64,000 nucleotides of DNA from the NCBI GenBank assembly GCA_026874595.1, contig CM049317.1:63587118-63651117 (forward strand), read 5' to 3'. This document shows positions 36,626 through 49,724 of this stretch, one piece after another. The notes beneath the pieces are model-generated. The model was not told the origin of the DNA, did no database searches, and saw nothing but the letters and a program-made list of their open reading frames with translations. Origin of the DNA: Sipunculus nudus (lineage: Eukaryota; Annelida; Sipuncula; Golfingiida; Sipunculidae). How positions within the stretch are numbered: the first letter of the stretch is position 1; every line of letters begins with the position of its first letter. Both the position numbers and the translations under genes were made by a program.

Positions 36626-39600
36626 AATAGGTACTTCTCTGTAATAGGTCTGTAATGATATTCTGTTCATTTCAGTAAAGATCATAACTACTACAACAAC
36701 TGAGAAGAACTGTGAAAACACTGATCGTTAGCACCGATTAGCTGGTGGATAATTTGTATTGGAAATCAACAGTAAAAAATGGGGGTATCATTTCCATATA
36801 ACTGATAATACTTAGCAGCCAAAGCCAGTCCTTATCTCTGAAATAACAAAATAACTGAAGTTTTAATTTACTTAAGGTTAATTTTGACCGACTAAATAGC
36901 TTTAAAACAACTAATCATATCCAAAAAAAATATCTGATTTCAAATAACCGCTGTTGATCGATTTCATATAAATAGGTTTTAATTAAATGAAATTTTCAGT
37001 TACTTCTAAACAGTAGAGTTTATTCAATATGCTAAACGATACTTGGTAAGTCAAATTAACTGATTATTAGGTCGGGCCTATAAGAAACAATTGAATTGGA
37101 AAGTATCAAACGTTTTTAGGTTATATTTTTACAGTGTAGCTTTAATGCAGGCACACCTTTAACAAATAAATCTAAAGTTAAAATGACAGAATGCAATTAA
37201 GTCGAATAAGCTAACATTTCAACTATTTGTCATAATATTTTACAGCAATTTAAGATTTAAAACTGATTAAACACTAACCTACTTTAATTTTAACAGTCCT
37301 ATCAAAATTATGTTCGTTAGGTTACTAGGTTCTTCAGTGGTGGGAGGCATAATTTATTTGTTTAAACAAATAAAATAGTTTAATAATTTATACTCATACT
37401 CATACCAAAGAAAGCTGTGTGGAATGTTTCACGGTGGCTTGTGATGAAGCCCAAAATGTTCTTGCTTAACATCCATACAGGTCCTGATAAAATCTCCTTA
37501 CACACAACAAGTTTGGTCACAATTTTGAGCACTCAGGATGCTTCTGTTCTGATGGTGTCTGTCAGCTCGGGAAAAAATCATTGAAAAAAATTAAACCAAT
37601 CTCCTCCTCGCCAATTTTCATTAACCGTTCTCATATTTAACTTTAACGCGTACATTGTTTAAAATGTAGGATAAGCAATCGAACATTTTTTCAGTTTTAA
37701 GGTAATAAAAACCGTATAAAATTATCCTAGATTTTAGCCTTATACCCTTTTAGAAAGGCTACCTTCTTCTAAAGCGCATTTGTCGATACATATATAGCTT
37801 TCCAATACCAAGCTCAGATAAACATGTTTACATCCAAAAGAAAGTTTTTATTGTTTTAGTGTTAAGGCTCGCGTGTTGGTCAGTCGGGTAGACACAACAC
37901 TAGAATGGAGAAATCTGTGCAGCTAGATGAATCAGTATTCCTTGAAAGATTAGCTCTGCTTGGCCATTCTGTTTGAATAGGCGTGGTCCTGTCACCCTTA
38001 TCCATATACATATAAGTTTTGAAAATATATCAGTCGGGTATGCTTTCGTTTTCATAGCAAGATTTTTTAACGGCGGCGGCTGAGCGAAACCATCGTAACC
38101 TCGACTTTTCAGTCCTGACATAGAAACAGTTACTTATATTGACCTTTAATATCTCTGTTAAGCAAGACTAATAACACCACCTGTAATTTCTTCAAAATAA
38201 TTTAGTCCTGCAAGGCAGAACAAAAGCACATTAGATAGCTTGACCTTCTAATTTAAACATAAACTCATTTAACAGACATATATATATATATAAATATTAA
38301 TTATATTATTTTTAATTACCCATATATAGGGTAAAAATGCTAATTTTAGCTGTAATGCATGCTCTGCATGTGATATCAGATTTCTTAATTACATAACATG
38401 TAACATAAACCAAGTTTGTCTATTTTATCGTGTGTTATTTTTGACTGACAAAAATAGTCTTAAACATCATAAACCTATCAGCGGTAATGAGGGATAATAA
38501 AAAAAAATCAAATACATACGAGAAGTTAATTACACCTCAATCAATATTATGACTGCTAAAATTAATTATACAGGGACCCAGAAGGGCAGAGGTCAAATTA
38601 CCACTGTAACAGTCCTAATATAATGTTTTAAAAAAATTGGTAACTCAATACTCGGGATATTTTAAAATGAAGCGCCGTGACCTTCATGGAACCAGTTCCT
38701 GGAAGAAAACCTACCAACAAGAACATCGGCAGGAACTGGTTGTAAAACACAATTTGTGCAAAACCAGTAGTAAACCAGAAATCTGCATTTTAAGGAGTGC
38801 AAGCCTCCGCCATTTGGGGGTCCCTATTTTAAGATGATCCCAAATTCGTTTGCATTCACATATTCGGTCCTTATGGGAAGCAAACAATTATTCGTGACTT
38901 AACAGTTGTGAATATTCCTTTATGACGTTTCTGATTTCAGAGCACATGCTAACGTATTAACAAACATTATCTGAATTCCGAACTAGAAATGGGTTACGAA
39001 AATGGAAATGAACGATTCGCGATGGTCAGAAAACAAATTATATACCTTTTTCTATAAACAATATTTCAGCCCCTCACAAATAAAATATTACAAAACAATA
39101 AATGGGATACGAGTAAAAAGTGAACGATTCATCACTCATTCAGACTTGAAAAACGATAAAAGGGCAAGTCTCAGATGTGATATACAAGTCTGACATGACA
39201 AACAGATTGGTATTCGTTTAATCAAGCAAAGCAGAAACCGCTGAGGTTTTATTTCTGGTTTGCCTTTGAGGTTGTCTGTTTATCCAGGTTCCCTTGTACA
39301 GGATGAGGTCACCTGAATAAAGCCAGCGATCTTCGTCTATCGCCTAAAAGTGTGACACAAGACGATGACGGACAACCAAAATGTCACAAAACTTTATTTG
39401 TTTGTGCGCTATCGCTCCGCTATGGTGAAAATGGCAAAAAACAAGTTTATCCTATTTTCTAAAGCACGAAATGCACCATAAAGCGCGAAATACACCTCAA
39501 ATCTACAATGTTCATGTCCTATAGATTTTCAAGAAGCAACCTGACAAGCAACGCATATCCTTGACAATGCTGTTTTATTCGGAGCCAACAGATGGGTGGT

Positions 39601-40840
39601 CAATGTTTTCTCGGGTCAGTCAGTGTACAGTTGTGATTGTGCTAACATCAGAAAGGTTCAAATTGAGGATCACCTGAGAAACGATCCAGTGGTGTTACTC
39701 TCCACCGCAAGGCGGCGCATCAATCTACGGCCAAGTGAACATGCAAAGAACACATGGCGAACGACTTGAAGATTGATCCTAACTACCATAAGTAACTAAT
39801 ACAAAGTTTCCATCATTAAACCTGCAGTGAATTGACCATCACATGTTGATTTAATCGTCGCTTTTACTCCTACGAGCGCACGAACGCTGGTTTAGGTGCC
39901 AGAAGAAATAGGAGTACACATGTACCCGAATTGTTGACCACTTGACAGTGACCACACGTCATGTCTTTGGTTCATTTTAACTCATTTGCATAGTCCTAGA
40001 TGGAAATTATTCCAAATATTGCCGACTGCCTACCATGCATACAAGCGGGCAATTATTGAGGCCTTACGGATTATGCAAATTTTCAGCCGTTGGGCAATTT
40101 CGAACGATCTCAAATCAGTTCTTAGAACGATTATGGCTGTCAGAAATTCGCGGCCGAGGCCACGTTCACAGCCAGGGAGCAGCTGCTTATTTCTCTAGTG
40201 AAACATTTTAATAAAACTATGCGCTTTCTTTAAACACCGCGTTATAAAAAAAAACTGCGTTGTCAGCTACAAACCCCCATATGAACGACTCAAAATTGTT
40301 TGCTGACGTCACTGGTTACTTACATCACTTGGTACATACGAACGTCATAGGTTACCAACTCTTTGTAATATCGCCTTTTCATGACACACTGAATAGATCA
40401 AAGACGAACCACGAGGGCACAGGACAATAATTAACTTCGGGGGACCTCCGTTCATGTGTGTCAGTGGCCCAGCCGGGGCTCCGGGCCCAGGGTCGGCCCA
40501 GGATCCTCCTAAACGACCACAAGTAAAATAAACAGAACGCAGTATCACGCATGGTCAATCAACGGACCAGTCAGCACTGGTCAGTGAGTAGCTCAATGAC
40601 TGCCCGCATTGGCCAGGTCAATATATTACTAAGGTCGGGAAAAAACTGCCCGTTATTCGTAATAACCAGGTGGTCGTATTTCAAAGGTTTTATCTATACA
40701 TAATATAACGGAATTTCGACATGGACTGATATCCAGTGGTCGTAATAGCCAGTTACCCGCATTTCACAGGTGGTCGTTCAGACAGGTTGGCCTTAATTAA
40801 ACTGTATTTAATTGTACCCAAACGGCGGCGGACATAGACA
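36626..40840. other. Intergenic DNA
   Basis: No gene is supported. A short (TA)n lies at 38279-38292. About 40610-40803 carries GGTGGTCGTAATAGCC-type words resembling pogo-like element tails. The rest shows no structure I can name. Confidence 0.4.
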
Positions 40841-41240
40841 TGGGGAGCATTCGTCCGTCTTTCCGTCCGTCCATCGTGCCCTTCGGACGTCCATCTGTCT
40901 TTCCGTCTGACCATCTATTCGTCCGGAATTGGCTTCTTGACCGATTTAAAGCCAAACAGTTTGACCAAAATCTTTCAACTTTCGCATTTTGCTCACCTAC
41001 CCACATATAAAAGACCCGATTAATTTTGAAGTTACTGGGTCATAGGTCTCGGCCGCGGGACCCTTTTCTTGAAAAAAGTTTTTGGATTGGTTTTAAGCTA
41101 AATCGTTTGACAAAAACCTTTTATTTTTTCAGTATTGCTCACCCACCGATGAAGTTAGACCTATATTGAGTTTGAAGTCAAAGGGTCAAAGGTCAAAAGA
41201 GTTGCGCTTCTCATTTTCATATTCTTGAATACACCCAGTT
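40841..41240. repeat. CCGTCC-rich dispersed repeat (putative)
   Basis: A patch of CCGTCCGTCC/CCATCTGTC words near 40852-40925 is followed by GGGTCAAAGGTCAAAA and ends ...AACCCCGTGAGAGGGG. It is the style of common bivalve dispersed repeats. No second copy is complete in this window. Confidence 0.35.
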
Positions 41241-43251
41241 AAATTATAACCCCGTGAGAGGGGATGCTCAGAACTCTAGATGTGTTCACTTGCATTTGAC
41301 CAACTAACACTAGATATGGTGTTGTTCTGCATGGTAAGGTGCCCCACACGTTGTCGTGGACTGGGAATCGGAGGATCAGTAATCTAGGTACTCCAGGATG
41401 ACTCCAGGTACACCGTGGTTCATAAGTTTTTATAAATCGATGTGTTACTTAAATGAAATATGTATTATTATTGATATATTATTATTAAAAATAATAATAA
41501 GTTATATTTTCTCTTAAATTGAAATACACAGATGTGCAAGTTTTTTTTCTTGAAACATGTTAGATAATAAGCTTATATAAAGCACCGCTGGATATTGTTG
41601 AAACTATTGTCACACTTATTGTGTTAAGGCAGTATTGTGCAGTTGGGCCAGAGAAAACCGAAAACTGTATAAAACAATGTAAACGAAATCGACCTAAATC
41701 CTGATTCAAATGTATCATTCTTAGCAATGATTCTATTCATAAAGGCACAATGAGAAATTAAGGCACTTCTTTATTTCTAAAAAAAATCAGATAATTCTTT
41801 TACTTATATAATCTTAGACTAAATATAACTTTATTTACAGAATTAATAGCAATTCATGACGTGGGTACAGTTTCATATTTGAAACATGATCTGCAACGAA
41901 TCGACTAGTCCCCTTTCTTACCTAATTTGCAGCATGCCGATTGTCTGGAGACCATTGCAAATAGTGTGGTATATAATCACCTTTCTATATTATTCTTCAA
42001 GTCGGACAGGGTCACAAATTTGCATGGCGCCTGTCAAATTGCTGCGACGCATCCACACGGACGGCCTGTCCGGAGCAATACTTTCATTGTAGCATCATCT
42101 GCACAATAATACTGCTATGATGTCACAGTATAGTATGGAATGGGGAATAATGGAGTATAACACAAGAAATCGTGTTAGACACGTATTTCTGCAACTTTCC
42201 TTTGTAACAGGCGGTTATGCCAACAGTTCCTCAACAGCTTCAGTGATGTGGTCGAGTTCACACCATCCGAGTCCGCGAGTGCAAGTCCGAGTCCAGGCCG
42301 CTCTAGTCTACGTCTAAGTCCGAGTCCTTGCAGTTCAAGTCCAAGTTCATAATTTCAGATTATCATGTACATTTTACCTAGTTCACAAAGGGTTTTTTTC
42401 TGTATTGGTAAATCGTATTCATAGCTCCTAGTGCTGAACAAAGCTTGGTATAAATATTGCTATTATTTTGTAATATTTTGTTAGTAGTTCGCACTTGCAC
42501 ATAGGTCTTTATAATATGTGATGATGTTTTTTTTATATTTGATTCCTGATGGACTCGGCCTGATTCCTCTGGTCCTTTCCTCCGAGGTAGATACCTGTAC
42601 TGTAACGATAGGGATGGGGGAATCGATTTGGGTTGATGAGTTGATTTCTATATTAATATAGGCGTCTTTTTTTCAAATTGACCATCCTTGCCCCCCCCCC
42701 CCCCATCCCTCACATGCAAAATCAGCTTTTTTTCTGTAAGTGTTTGCACAAGATATACAATTAAGCTGATTTTTTTTAAAATTAGACCATGGTTCATAGT
42801 AATTGTCACAAGTGTATATTAAGCCCTTGACACCATTTCAAAGTTTAACATTCTAAAGCAAATTCCCTATTATCGCTCAAGTCTGCGTTGAGGCTCCCAG
42901 CGCTCCCATAGTGGCTGCACACATTTAGTTACAGCTGCACTCTTATAGCTTTTAAAGTTTATTCCTTGATTTTCCTGAGTCATTCACGTTAGTTTATTTA
43001 GCTCCGTTGCCTAGAAGTCCCCTCTCCTGTATCTCCAAGGAGTTTAGGTCAACATGCAGACTTAAAATCCAAAATAGATGCCAATATGGCCGCCATGAAG
43101 GCGAAAATATAGATTTATACCATGACACTTTGGTGATCACATAAATGAATTCATAGATGACCCTTTAATGTTCCATTGTGTAAGCTACTGTTATTAAAGT
43201 AATAATTTATATATACATTTGCGACAAATCCGAGAAGGATATATGGTTGCC
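41241..43251. other. Intergenic DNA with a GAGTCC-type minisatellite
   Basis: No gene is supported. About 42250-42345 is a degenerate GAGTCC/AAGTCC hexamer repeat. A poly-C tract lies at about 42691-42704. Confidence 0.5.
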
Positions 43252-46200
43252 CATCCCCTACCAAAATTCAGCAGTTTTGCAGCACATCTGAAGCAGTTTT
43301 TCAGCAGATAGCCAGAGTAGTGTTTCCAGCAGATCTCCAACAGTTATTCAGCACAGTTACAGCATATGCTGTATATGTGCTCCAAGACCAATGGATTATA
43401 TGCTGAAAGTCTGCTCCACACTTACCATGTATATGCCATGCACTGCGCAGCAGATTTTGAGCAGCGATTTCAGCACAAATTGAGCGGTTCCAATTATTTA
43501 AATTAGTGCTACAATGGAGCAGGCCTATTTGCATATTAAAAGCAGATATTGAGCAGTTCTTCAGCAGAACCTGAGCAGTATGCTCTCCTGGAGCGGATAT
43601 GTGCTCTGCTGGAGCAGTGCTCCCTTGGAGCACTAATCTGTGCTGTCCTGGAGCAGTACTGTTCTAGAGCAGAACTGTGTGCTCTGCTCCCCTGGAGCAG
43701 TACTTCCCTGGAGCAGACCCGTGTTTATCGATGTTTACATCACATTGTGCTCTTAATCTTCTTTATAGTGTTTTTGTATTAAGGCCCACTCAGCAGCATT
43801 CTCTTTTACACCGATTTCAAAAGAAATGAAAAACACATACCTTTCAATATTTTTAACATAATTTACTAATTATATACAGTTAATATAAGCTTATTCATTT
43901 TCTTGTCCCTGGGTAGATGAGGATCCACATCAAAACACTTTTCATTCTCCCAACCAGGAGTTGCACTGTCATGCATTAGACGAAAGCCTGAAAAGAAAAC
44001 AAAAATTATTAAAACAGCAGTTCAAACTATCAGTGAGTGGAATCTTGATTAAATAAAGTTTCATCACTGAAAAAGTCTCTAGCTCCAACAATTCTCATGT
44101 TAAATGGGTAAATAAATTTCCTAATTTTTTTACAAAGTGCATTATTTTTGGGCCCGTAACAAAAAAAATGTACTGACCTAATTTCTGGTTTTACATAGCA
44201 AATGTATAGAAGAATATGTATATTAAAACTGATAAAAAAATATGTGGTGTTGATATTAGGCAGTCTTGAAGTATAACAATGGGTTTTTAATGAAAGAATT
44301 GAGGTTTTTCCTGAATATCTTTGGGGAACAAAGACCTAGTGACCCAATTTATGGTATGGTAGGAGATTTTTGGGACATCTACCTATATGCAATATTTGGA
44401 TTTGTAAGACCAATGATATCAAAACATGCCCTGTTAACGGCCTGCCGGCCGGATGGACAACAGACAAAGGACCATGACTATAGCTCAGATGACTTATAGT
44501 CAGCTGAGCTAAAATCCTTTCTTTAGTGGAATATTCTGTCAAATATTACAATAAACAATGTTAAAAAGTGTGCTTGACCACTATCATTGGCCTAAAAGCG
44601 GTCTAAATATAGTTTACATTCTGTAAAGTATGACCATACTTTTTTAAATAAAAAAAATCATTAAAAAAATGTGATTTAAATTAAAAATCCGATTTTTTAT
44701 TAAAAAAAATAAAAATAAACAACCCTGGTAAGAAATTTCTAATTTCGAAAATGGGAGTGGTCGCTTTTATACACAAAAGATTTGTTTAAATGGATATTAT
44801 TTTCCTTCTTGTTTGTAACAAGGTGGACACAAATTCAGAAAGAAAAAAATTGCCTTAATTGTCAGAATTACATTTTGCTCTGAACAACTTTGTGCCCATA
44901 ACCTCATGAGATAGAGCATAAAAAGCATGACTGCAAACTTTTGAATGTTTGGCCCTAAGCCTAAGCCAGGTTTTTAGTGCCTTGCAAACAGAAATGAAGA
45001 ATTGTTTTTTAATTGGGAAATTGTAAAATTCCGATCCGAGACTTTTGTCTTGATCAAACCTTGAAGATGAATAATGTTTGGGACTCAAGCCCGTGGCCCT
45101 TTTCTCTAATCATAGACATATGTCTATGCTCTAATTACGCTATAACCCCCCCCCCCCCCCCCCCCCCCCCCCTTTCCCGATTTCAAAATGTCCTACTTGA
45201 GCATTCACAGGAGAAGCGTCTAGCCAGACCATCAGACCATCTGATTTACTGTTTTACAGATCTCAAGAACATGTTAACCAGCCCATCAGAAATAAAATAG
45301 TTACAATTAAAGATCTGTCTTAATTCGATACTATCAGACATTCTAAGAAAGTGGAGAACTTACATTTTTGTGTGCCTTCGTTGACAATATGTTCTCCTTT
45401 CCTCTTACCGGTACCAGCTTTGTGCTTTGTTTCAAACAGCATGGGCCACGGTTTATAGGTCAGTCAAGTTCGAGGTCGGGCAGTGTTGCTGTGTATCATG
45501 TATCCAAACACGCGAGTTGAAGTCAAGTGACATTTGATACAAAGTGTTAACCGGTGCAGCAGTGGACCCCTCTACTCAGCACAATTACACTGGAATACTG
45601 GATCTCCTTTCTATTTATCTGCCAAAAAATGCCTAACTCGAACTGTTAAGATAATGTTTTCAGTCTCTCAATCTTTATTCAGCAATCGAGGGAAAGGTCT
45701 GATGATTGTGTCCCTGTGACAGTGTAAGCCAAAATAATAAATAATTTAATCCCTGATTGTCGTTTAAAGTCGGCCATTATCCCTACTAAAATAGTAAAAT
45801 CAGGTGATTTAGAAAAAGGTAGTCGGGACTTAGGGGAGGGGGACGGGGCTAAGTAATTATCGTGGTTTATTTCAGCAAACCTTCAGCATACTGGTATGCT
45901 CTAAATACGCTGTCCCAACTTGTAAAGAATTATATTTAATTGCACAATAGAATGTCTATTTAAAAAACAGCAGTGAATCAGTATATGCTCCAGACATGCT
46001 CTCCAAACTTAAGAAAATATTATATGTCGCTTAGGGCACTGTCTCAAAGCAGTATTGTGTGAGCATCTGCTGCAAATCTGTTCTCTGGTCCATTCTGGTT
46101 CATCTTGAGGCAGCAGAGATACAGCAGAAGTTGTTGCGTCTGCCTTGACGGTTATTTCAGGAGAGCAGATTTTCAGTATATCTGCTGCAAATATACTGAG

Positions 46201-46388
46201 ACGGTGCAGTAATAGAGCATATGCCTTAAAACTGCTGATTCTCGCAGCAGAGATAGAGCAGAATGGACCAGAAGGTATTAACATCTGCTGATTTGCTGCT
46301 CCCCTTGTCAGCATTATTGGAGTACAATCACAGCAGAAATACAGCAGCTGCTCCAAAAGCAGCATATGCTGTACTTTGGTACGGGATA
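43252..46388. mobile_element. Candidate DNA transposon with CAGCAG-rich arms
   Basis: The ends are imperfect inverse copies: CATCCCCTACCAAAATTCAG at left, and the complement of the right end reads TATCCCGTACCAAAGTACAG. Both subterminal regions (about 43260-43720 and 46030-46380) are dense in CAGCAG/GAGCAG/CTGCTG words unlike the surroundings. Flanking 8-mers TGGTTGCC and TGGCGGCC match at 6 of 8 positions and could be an aged duplication. The interior has a 27-bp poly-C tract (about 45146-45172) but no transposase I recognise. An 8-bp duplication would suit a hAT or P-like element, but this is tentative. Confidence 0.45.
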
Positions 46389-48047
46389 TGGCGGCCAAAA
46401 TTGATTGTTTCTATAATAATATGTAATCGCTTATAAAATTGTTTTATTTTAGCAGCAAGATGCAGATGTCATGAGAACTGAGAATGATGGTTTTTATTTT
46501 TTATTTTTCATTTCAGGTAAACAACAAGGTTATTATAAATCAACTGCCCGTGTTGTATAATCATTTTATGGCAAAAGGGTAGTTTATCGTCGTCATCCTG
46601 TTTTTTAGCAAAGTGCATTAATGTGTTCAACAAGGGTGGACATACAATATACCCCCCCTCCTCCCATCCCCCCTCCCTTGGACAAATAAAAGAATAATAT
46701 TTTGCTACTAGAATAGGCTCTTTATTCAACTAGTTAAATATGGGTTATTTGAAAACGCATCACAGTGTAACCACAAATATCAGATGACAATTTGATTATG
46801 AAATAATAGGGAACGTTCTTTTCCCTAAGAACTCAATGCTTTAACATGCTGTCGGTTTCTGAAGCTTCTTTCTACCATAATTGCTTCAAAATTGCTGAGA
46901 TTAACTGAATATTGTACTAAGATTTTCATTAATTGAGGGAGAGAGACGCCCCTTCCACATCCATCCCCTCAGCTGATAAAAGCTTTCCTTAAACTACTTA
47001 CAGCCCCACCATCCCCATCCCCATTCCGAACCGAGTTCTGAATGTTCCAGTGGTAAAATTATGTATATTGCGAAAACGTGTGAATGTGACAAAGGGAGGG
47101 TGTTCGGTTTGATGCCCCCCTCCCCCAGCTCAGAGAAAGTATATTGTTTTACATGACATATGATGATTTACTTATTTCTGCAAGAACCAGAATTGAGCGA
47201 AAGGGAAGCTTTTGATTATATTAAACGTTAACCTATTAATCAAAATATGGTGTAAAATATTTAAATGCCATTTATTCTATTGCAATAGTATTTCATGCCT
47301 TTACATTTCCGTCAATGAGTTAAATTAAGTGACAGAATTTTCAGCTAATTTATAAAGTGCCTGAAATTTTCGATCATGTTATAAATAACTTGAGTGAGTC
47401 AAGCAATTTGTAAATTGACCGAAAATTATAGGCAATTTACAATTTGCTGAAAATTCTACTTACTAATTTTACACGTGGACTGATGAGGGGACAAAACTTA
47501 GAACATGCCAACATTTGGTATATTCGGTACTATTTTTTATTCACAACATTTCTTGCGCAGATATCATGTTTCAAGCCAAGGAACCCAGAACTAAGCGAAC
47601 TTTGAATGTCGAAAGAGTGACGAATTTATATCAAGCTAAGCTTCATTAATTAAAAGACATATAATGTGAGTTCCACAAGACTGAATCACAATATTGTATG
47701 ATACTTAGGGCTAGTAATAACTCTTATATGGTCGGTAGGCGTCTATCATGTCTTTCTCTTTTTCTTTCATGTTATACATCATAAATATAACCTTCCCTCG
47801 TTGTGTCGCACGTCATGCATCACACTTTACATATCTAAATGCTGACCTATCAATTTTTAGCGAAAGCTTCTAAAAAAGAAAAGAGCCCCCCAAAAAAACA
47901 TATTATATCATGTAAATTCAAATTAATGTTAAGTCTGACATAATCAGGAAAACTTAAGGATTAATGGACACAGATAGTAATGTATTTACAAAATCGTGTT
48001 TTAATGCTAGTGTTTCTATAGCGAGTATAAAATATCCATGAAAAACA
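46389..48047. other. Intergenic DNA
   Basis: No gene is supported. Poly-C-rich patches occur at about 46651-46676 and 47115-47126. Confidence 0.4.
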
Positions 48048-48053
48048 GGAACG

Positions 48054-49724
48054 TACGGTGGCTGATTTAGGACACAGAAAAAAATATTTATCTCGAGATA
48101 TCGGGATAACATCTCGAGATCTCGACATAAATTTCGCAAAAAAAATTAGTAAGCAAATAAAAAATTTTACGAAGCAAAAAAAAAATTACGAAGCAAAAAA
48201 AAAGTTTACGAAGCAAAAAAAAATTACGAAGCAAAAAAAAAATTTACGAGGCAAAAAAAAATTTAGAAGCAAAAAAAAATTTAGGAATTAAAAAACATTT
48301 TATATACAGGGAACTTGTACACAAGGTACTTGAGCAAGTGTTAACATACAGATAAATACATTGTAACCGAGTTATTAAAAAGATCCATAGTTGATGATCG
48401 TTAGCGCATGTGAAGCAACGCACTATTTGTCATTTACAGAACTCTGTACTCTCTGAATTGAAGCCAGATGTTTCTGCCGGGCGTCTTTCTATGACGATCG
48501 GTGGCAATTTTTGCACCCCCCCCCCCACCCGACCCATGTAATAAATACACGTGGATAAAGACAAAGCCCCCTCCTTTACCAATGGGACTGGCTCATTTTT
48601 TATGAAAGGGTTAATAGATCATGTTTACCTAGATTATGTTCATGATTACCTTCTCTTCTTTAATATGTATATGCTGAGTTAGCCGGTATTACAAAGATTC
48701 TATAAATAAGGCAGGTCAACAGCGACTTTAAGACCAAAGCAAAGCATTTTGCTGAAGAAAAGTCATGATTAGAGATGATCGAAATATTCAAACCGTTTAT
48801 TTATGAAGATAGGTTGACTAAAGGTAATCTGAGCTATAGTTATAGCTAGGGTGGATCAAGACTTGGGCTTTAGGGGCTGAAGCACCCCCCCCCCCCCCCC
48901 GCCCCCCGCGTACCTACTCGAAAACACAGTAATAATTTTTAGCATATTTACATTAATAATGGTATAATACAAGTTCCAGAAAACAAAACACCATTTCAAT
49001 AAAATCAAGAGCTGAAAGAAATTGTGCAGAAAGCGTGTTTCCATATGAAGCTCATATTTGTTTGTATTTTTAAAATAATAAGGTACCCCACAATGCATGC
49101 ATGCAGACCTAAACATTTCTATTTGAGTGATTTAACAGCCACGGCTCCGAATCCGCCGTTCAGGTAGAAGGTTCCAGTTTCTTCAGGCTTTGACATCTTT
49201 CTTACGGATATGAATAATTAAATATTGAATTTATATTGAACTTTTTTTCAACTCGCCTTATCTTAGGGGATATACAAACTTCATTGATTTTAAATGAATT
49301 ATATTGTATTACCGTACAGTTAAACACAGTATACATGGTTTTTGTTCTATAATTGCAATAGTTTGCACTCTTAACGTAAACTGTCCCTTTAACGTTGCTT
49401 TGCTTTATGTCAATTCAGCTTCGAATGGTTCGTACAAGTGTGAAATTTTATCTTGAGATCTCGAGATATATATATATATTTTTTTTGCTTCCTTTTTTTA
49501 ATTTTGCTTCTTTAAATTTATTTTTTTGCGAAATTTATGTCGTAAAATTTGTTTTTGCTTCGTAAATTTTTGGTTTTGCTTCGTAATTTTTTTTTTTGCT
49601 TCCTAAATTTTTTTTTTTGCTTCCTAATTTTTTTTTTTTGTGAAATTTATGTCGAGATCTCTAGATGTTATCTCGAGCTCTCGAGATAAATATTTTTTTT
49701 CTGTGTTCTAAATTAGCCACCGTA
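48054..49724. mobile_element. Foldback-type DNA transposon 2, 1671 bp
   Basis: The ends TACGGTGGCT and AGCCACCGTA are exact inverse copies. They are flanked by the direct repeat GGAACG (48048-48053 and 49725-49730). The arms, about 48054-48292 and 49440-49724, start with CTCGAGAT-containing palindromic words. They continue as a tandem array of TTACGAAGCAAAAAAAA (left) and its complement (right). The ~1.15-kb interior has no transposase; poly-C tracts lie near 48517-48526 and 48885-48902. It differs in sequence from foldback 1. Confidence 0.8.

Noticed and set aside
44855-45300. Short frames around the 27-bp poly-C tract
   Set aside because: They depend on homopolymer translation. The flanking text (LARPSDHLIYCFTDLKN) matches no family I recognise.
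48058-48291. Lys-rich plus-strand frame
   Set aside because: It is a translation of the A-rich tandem arm of foldback 2.
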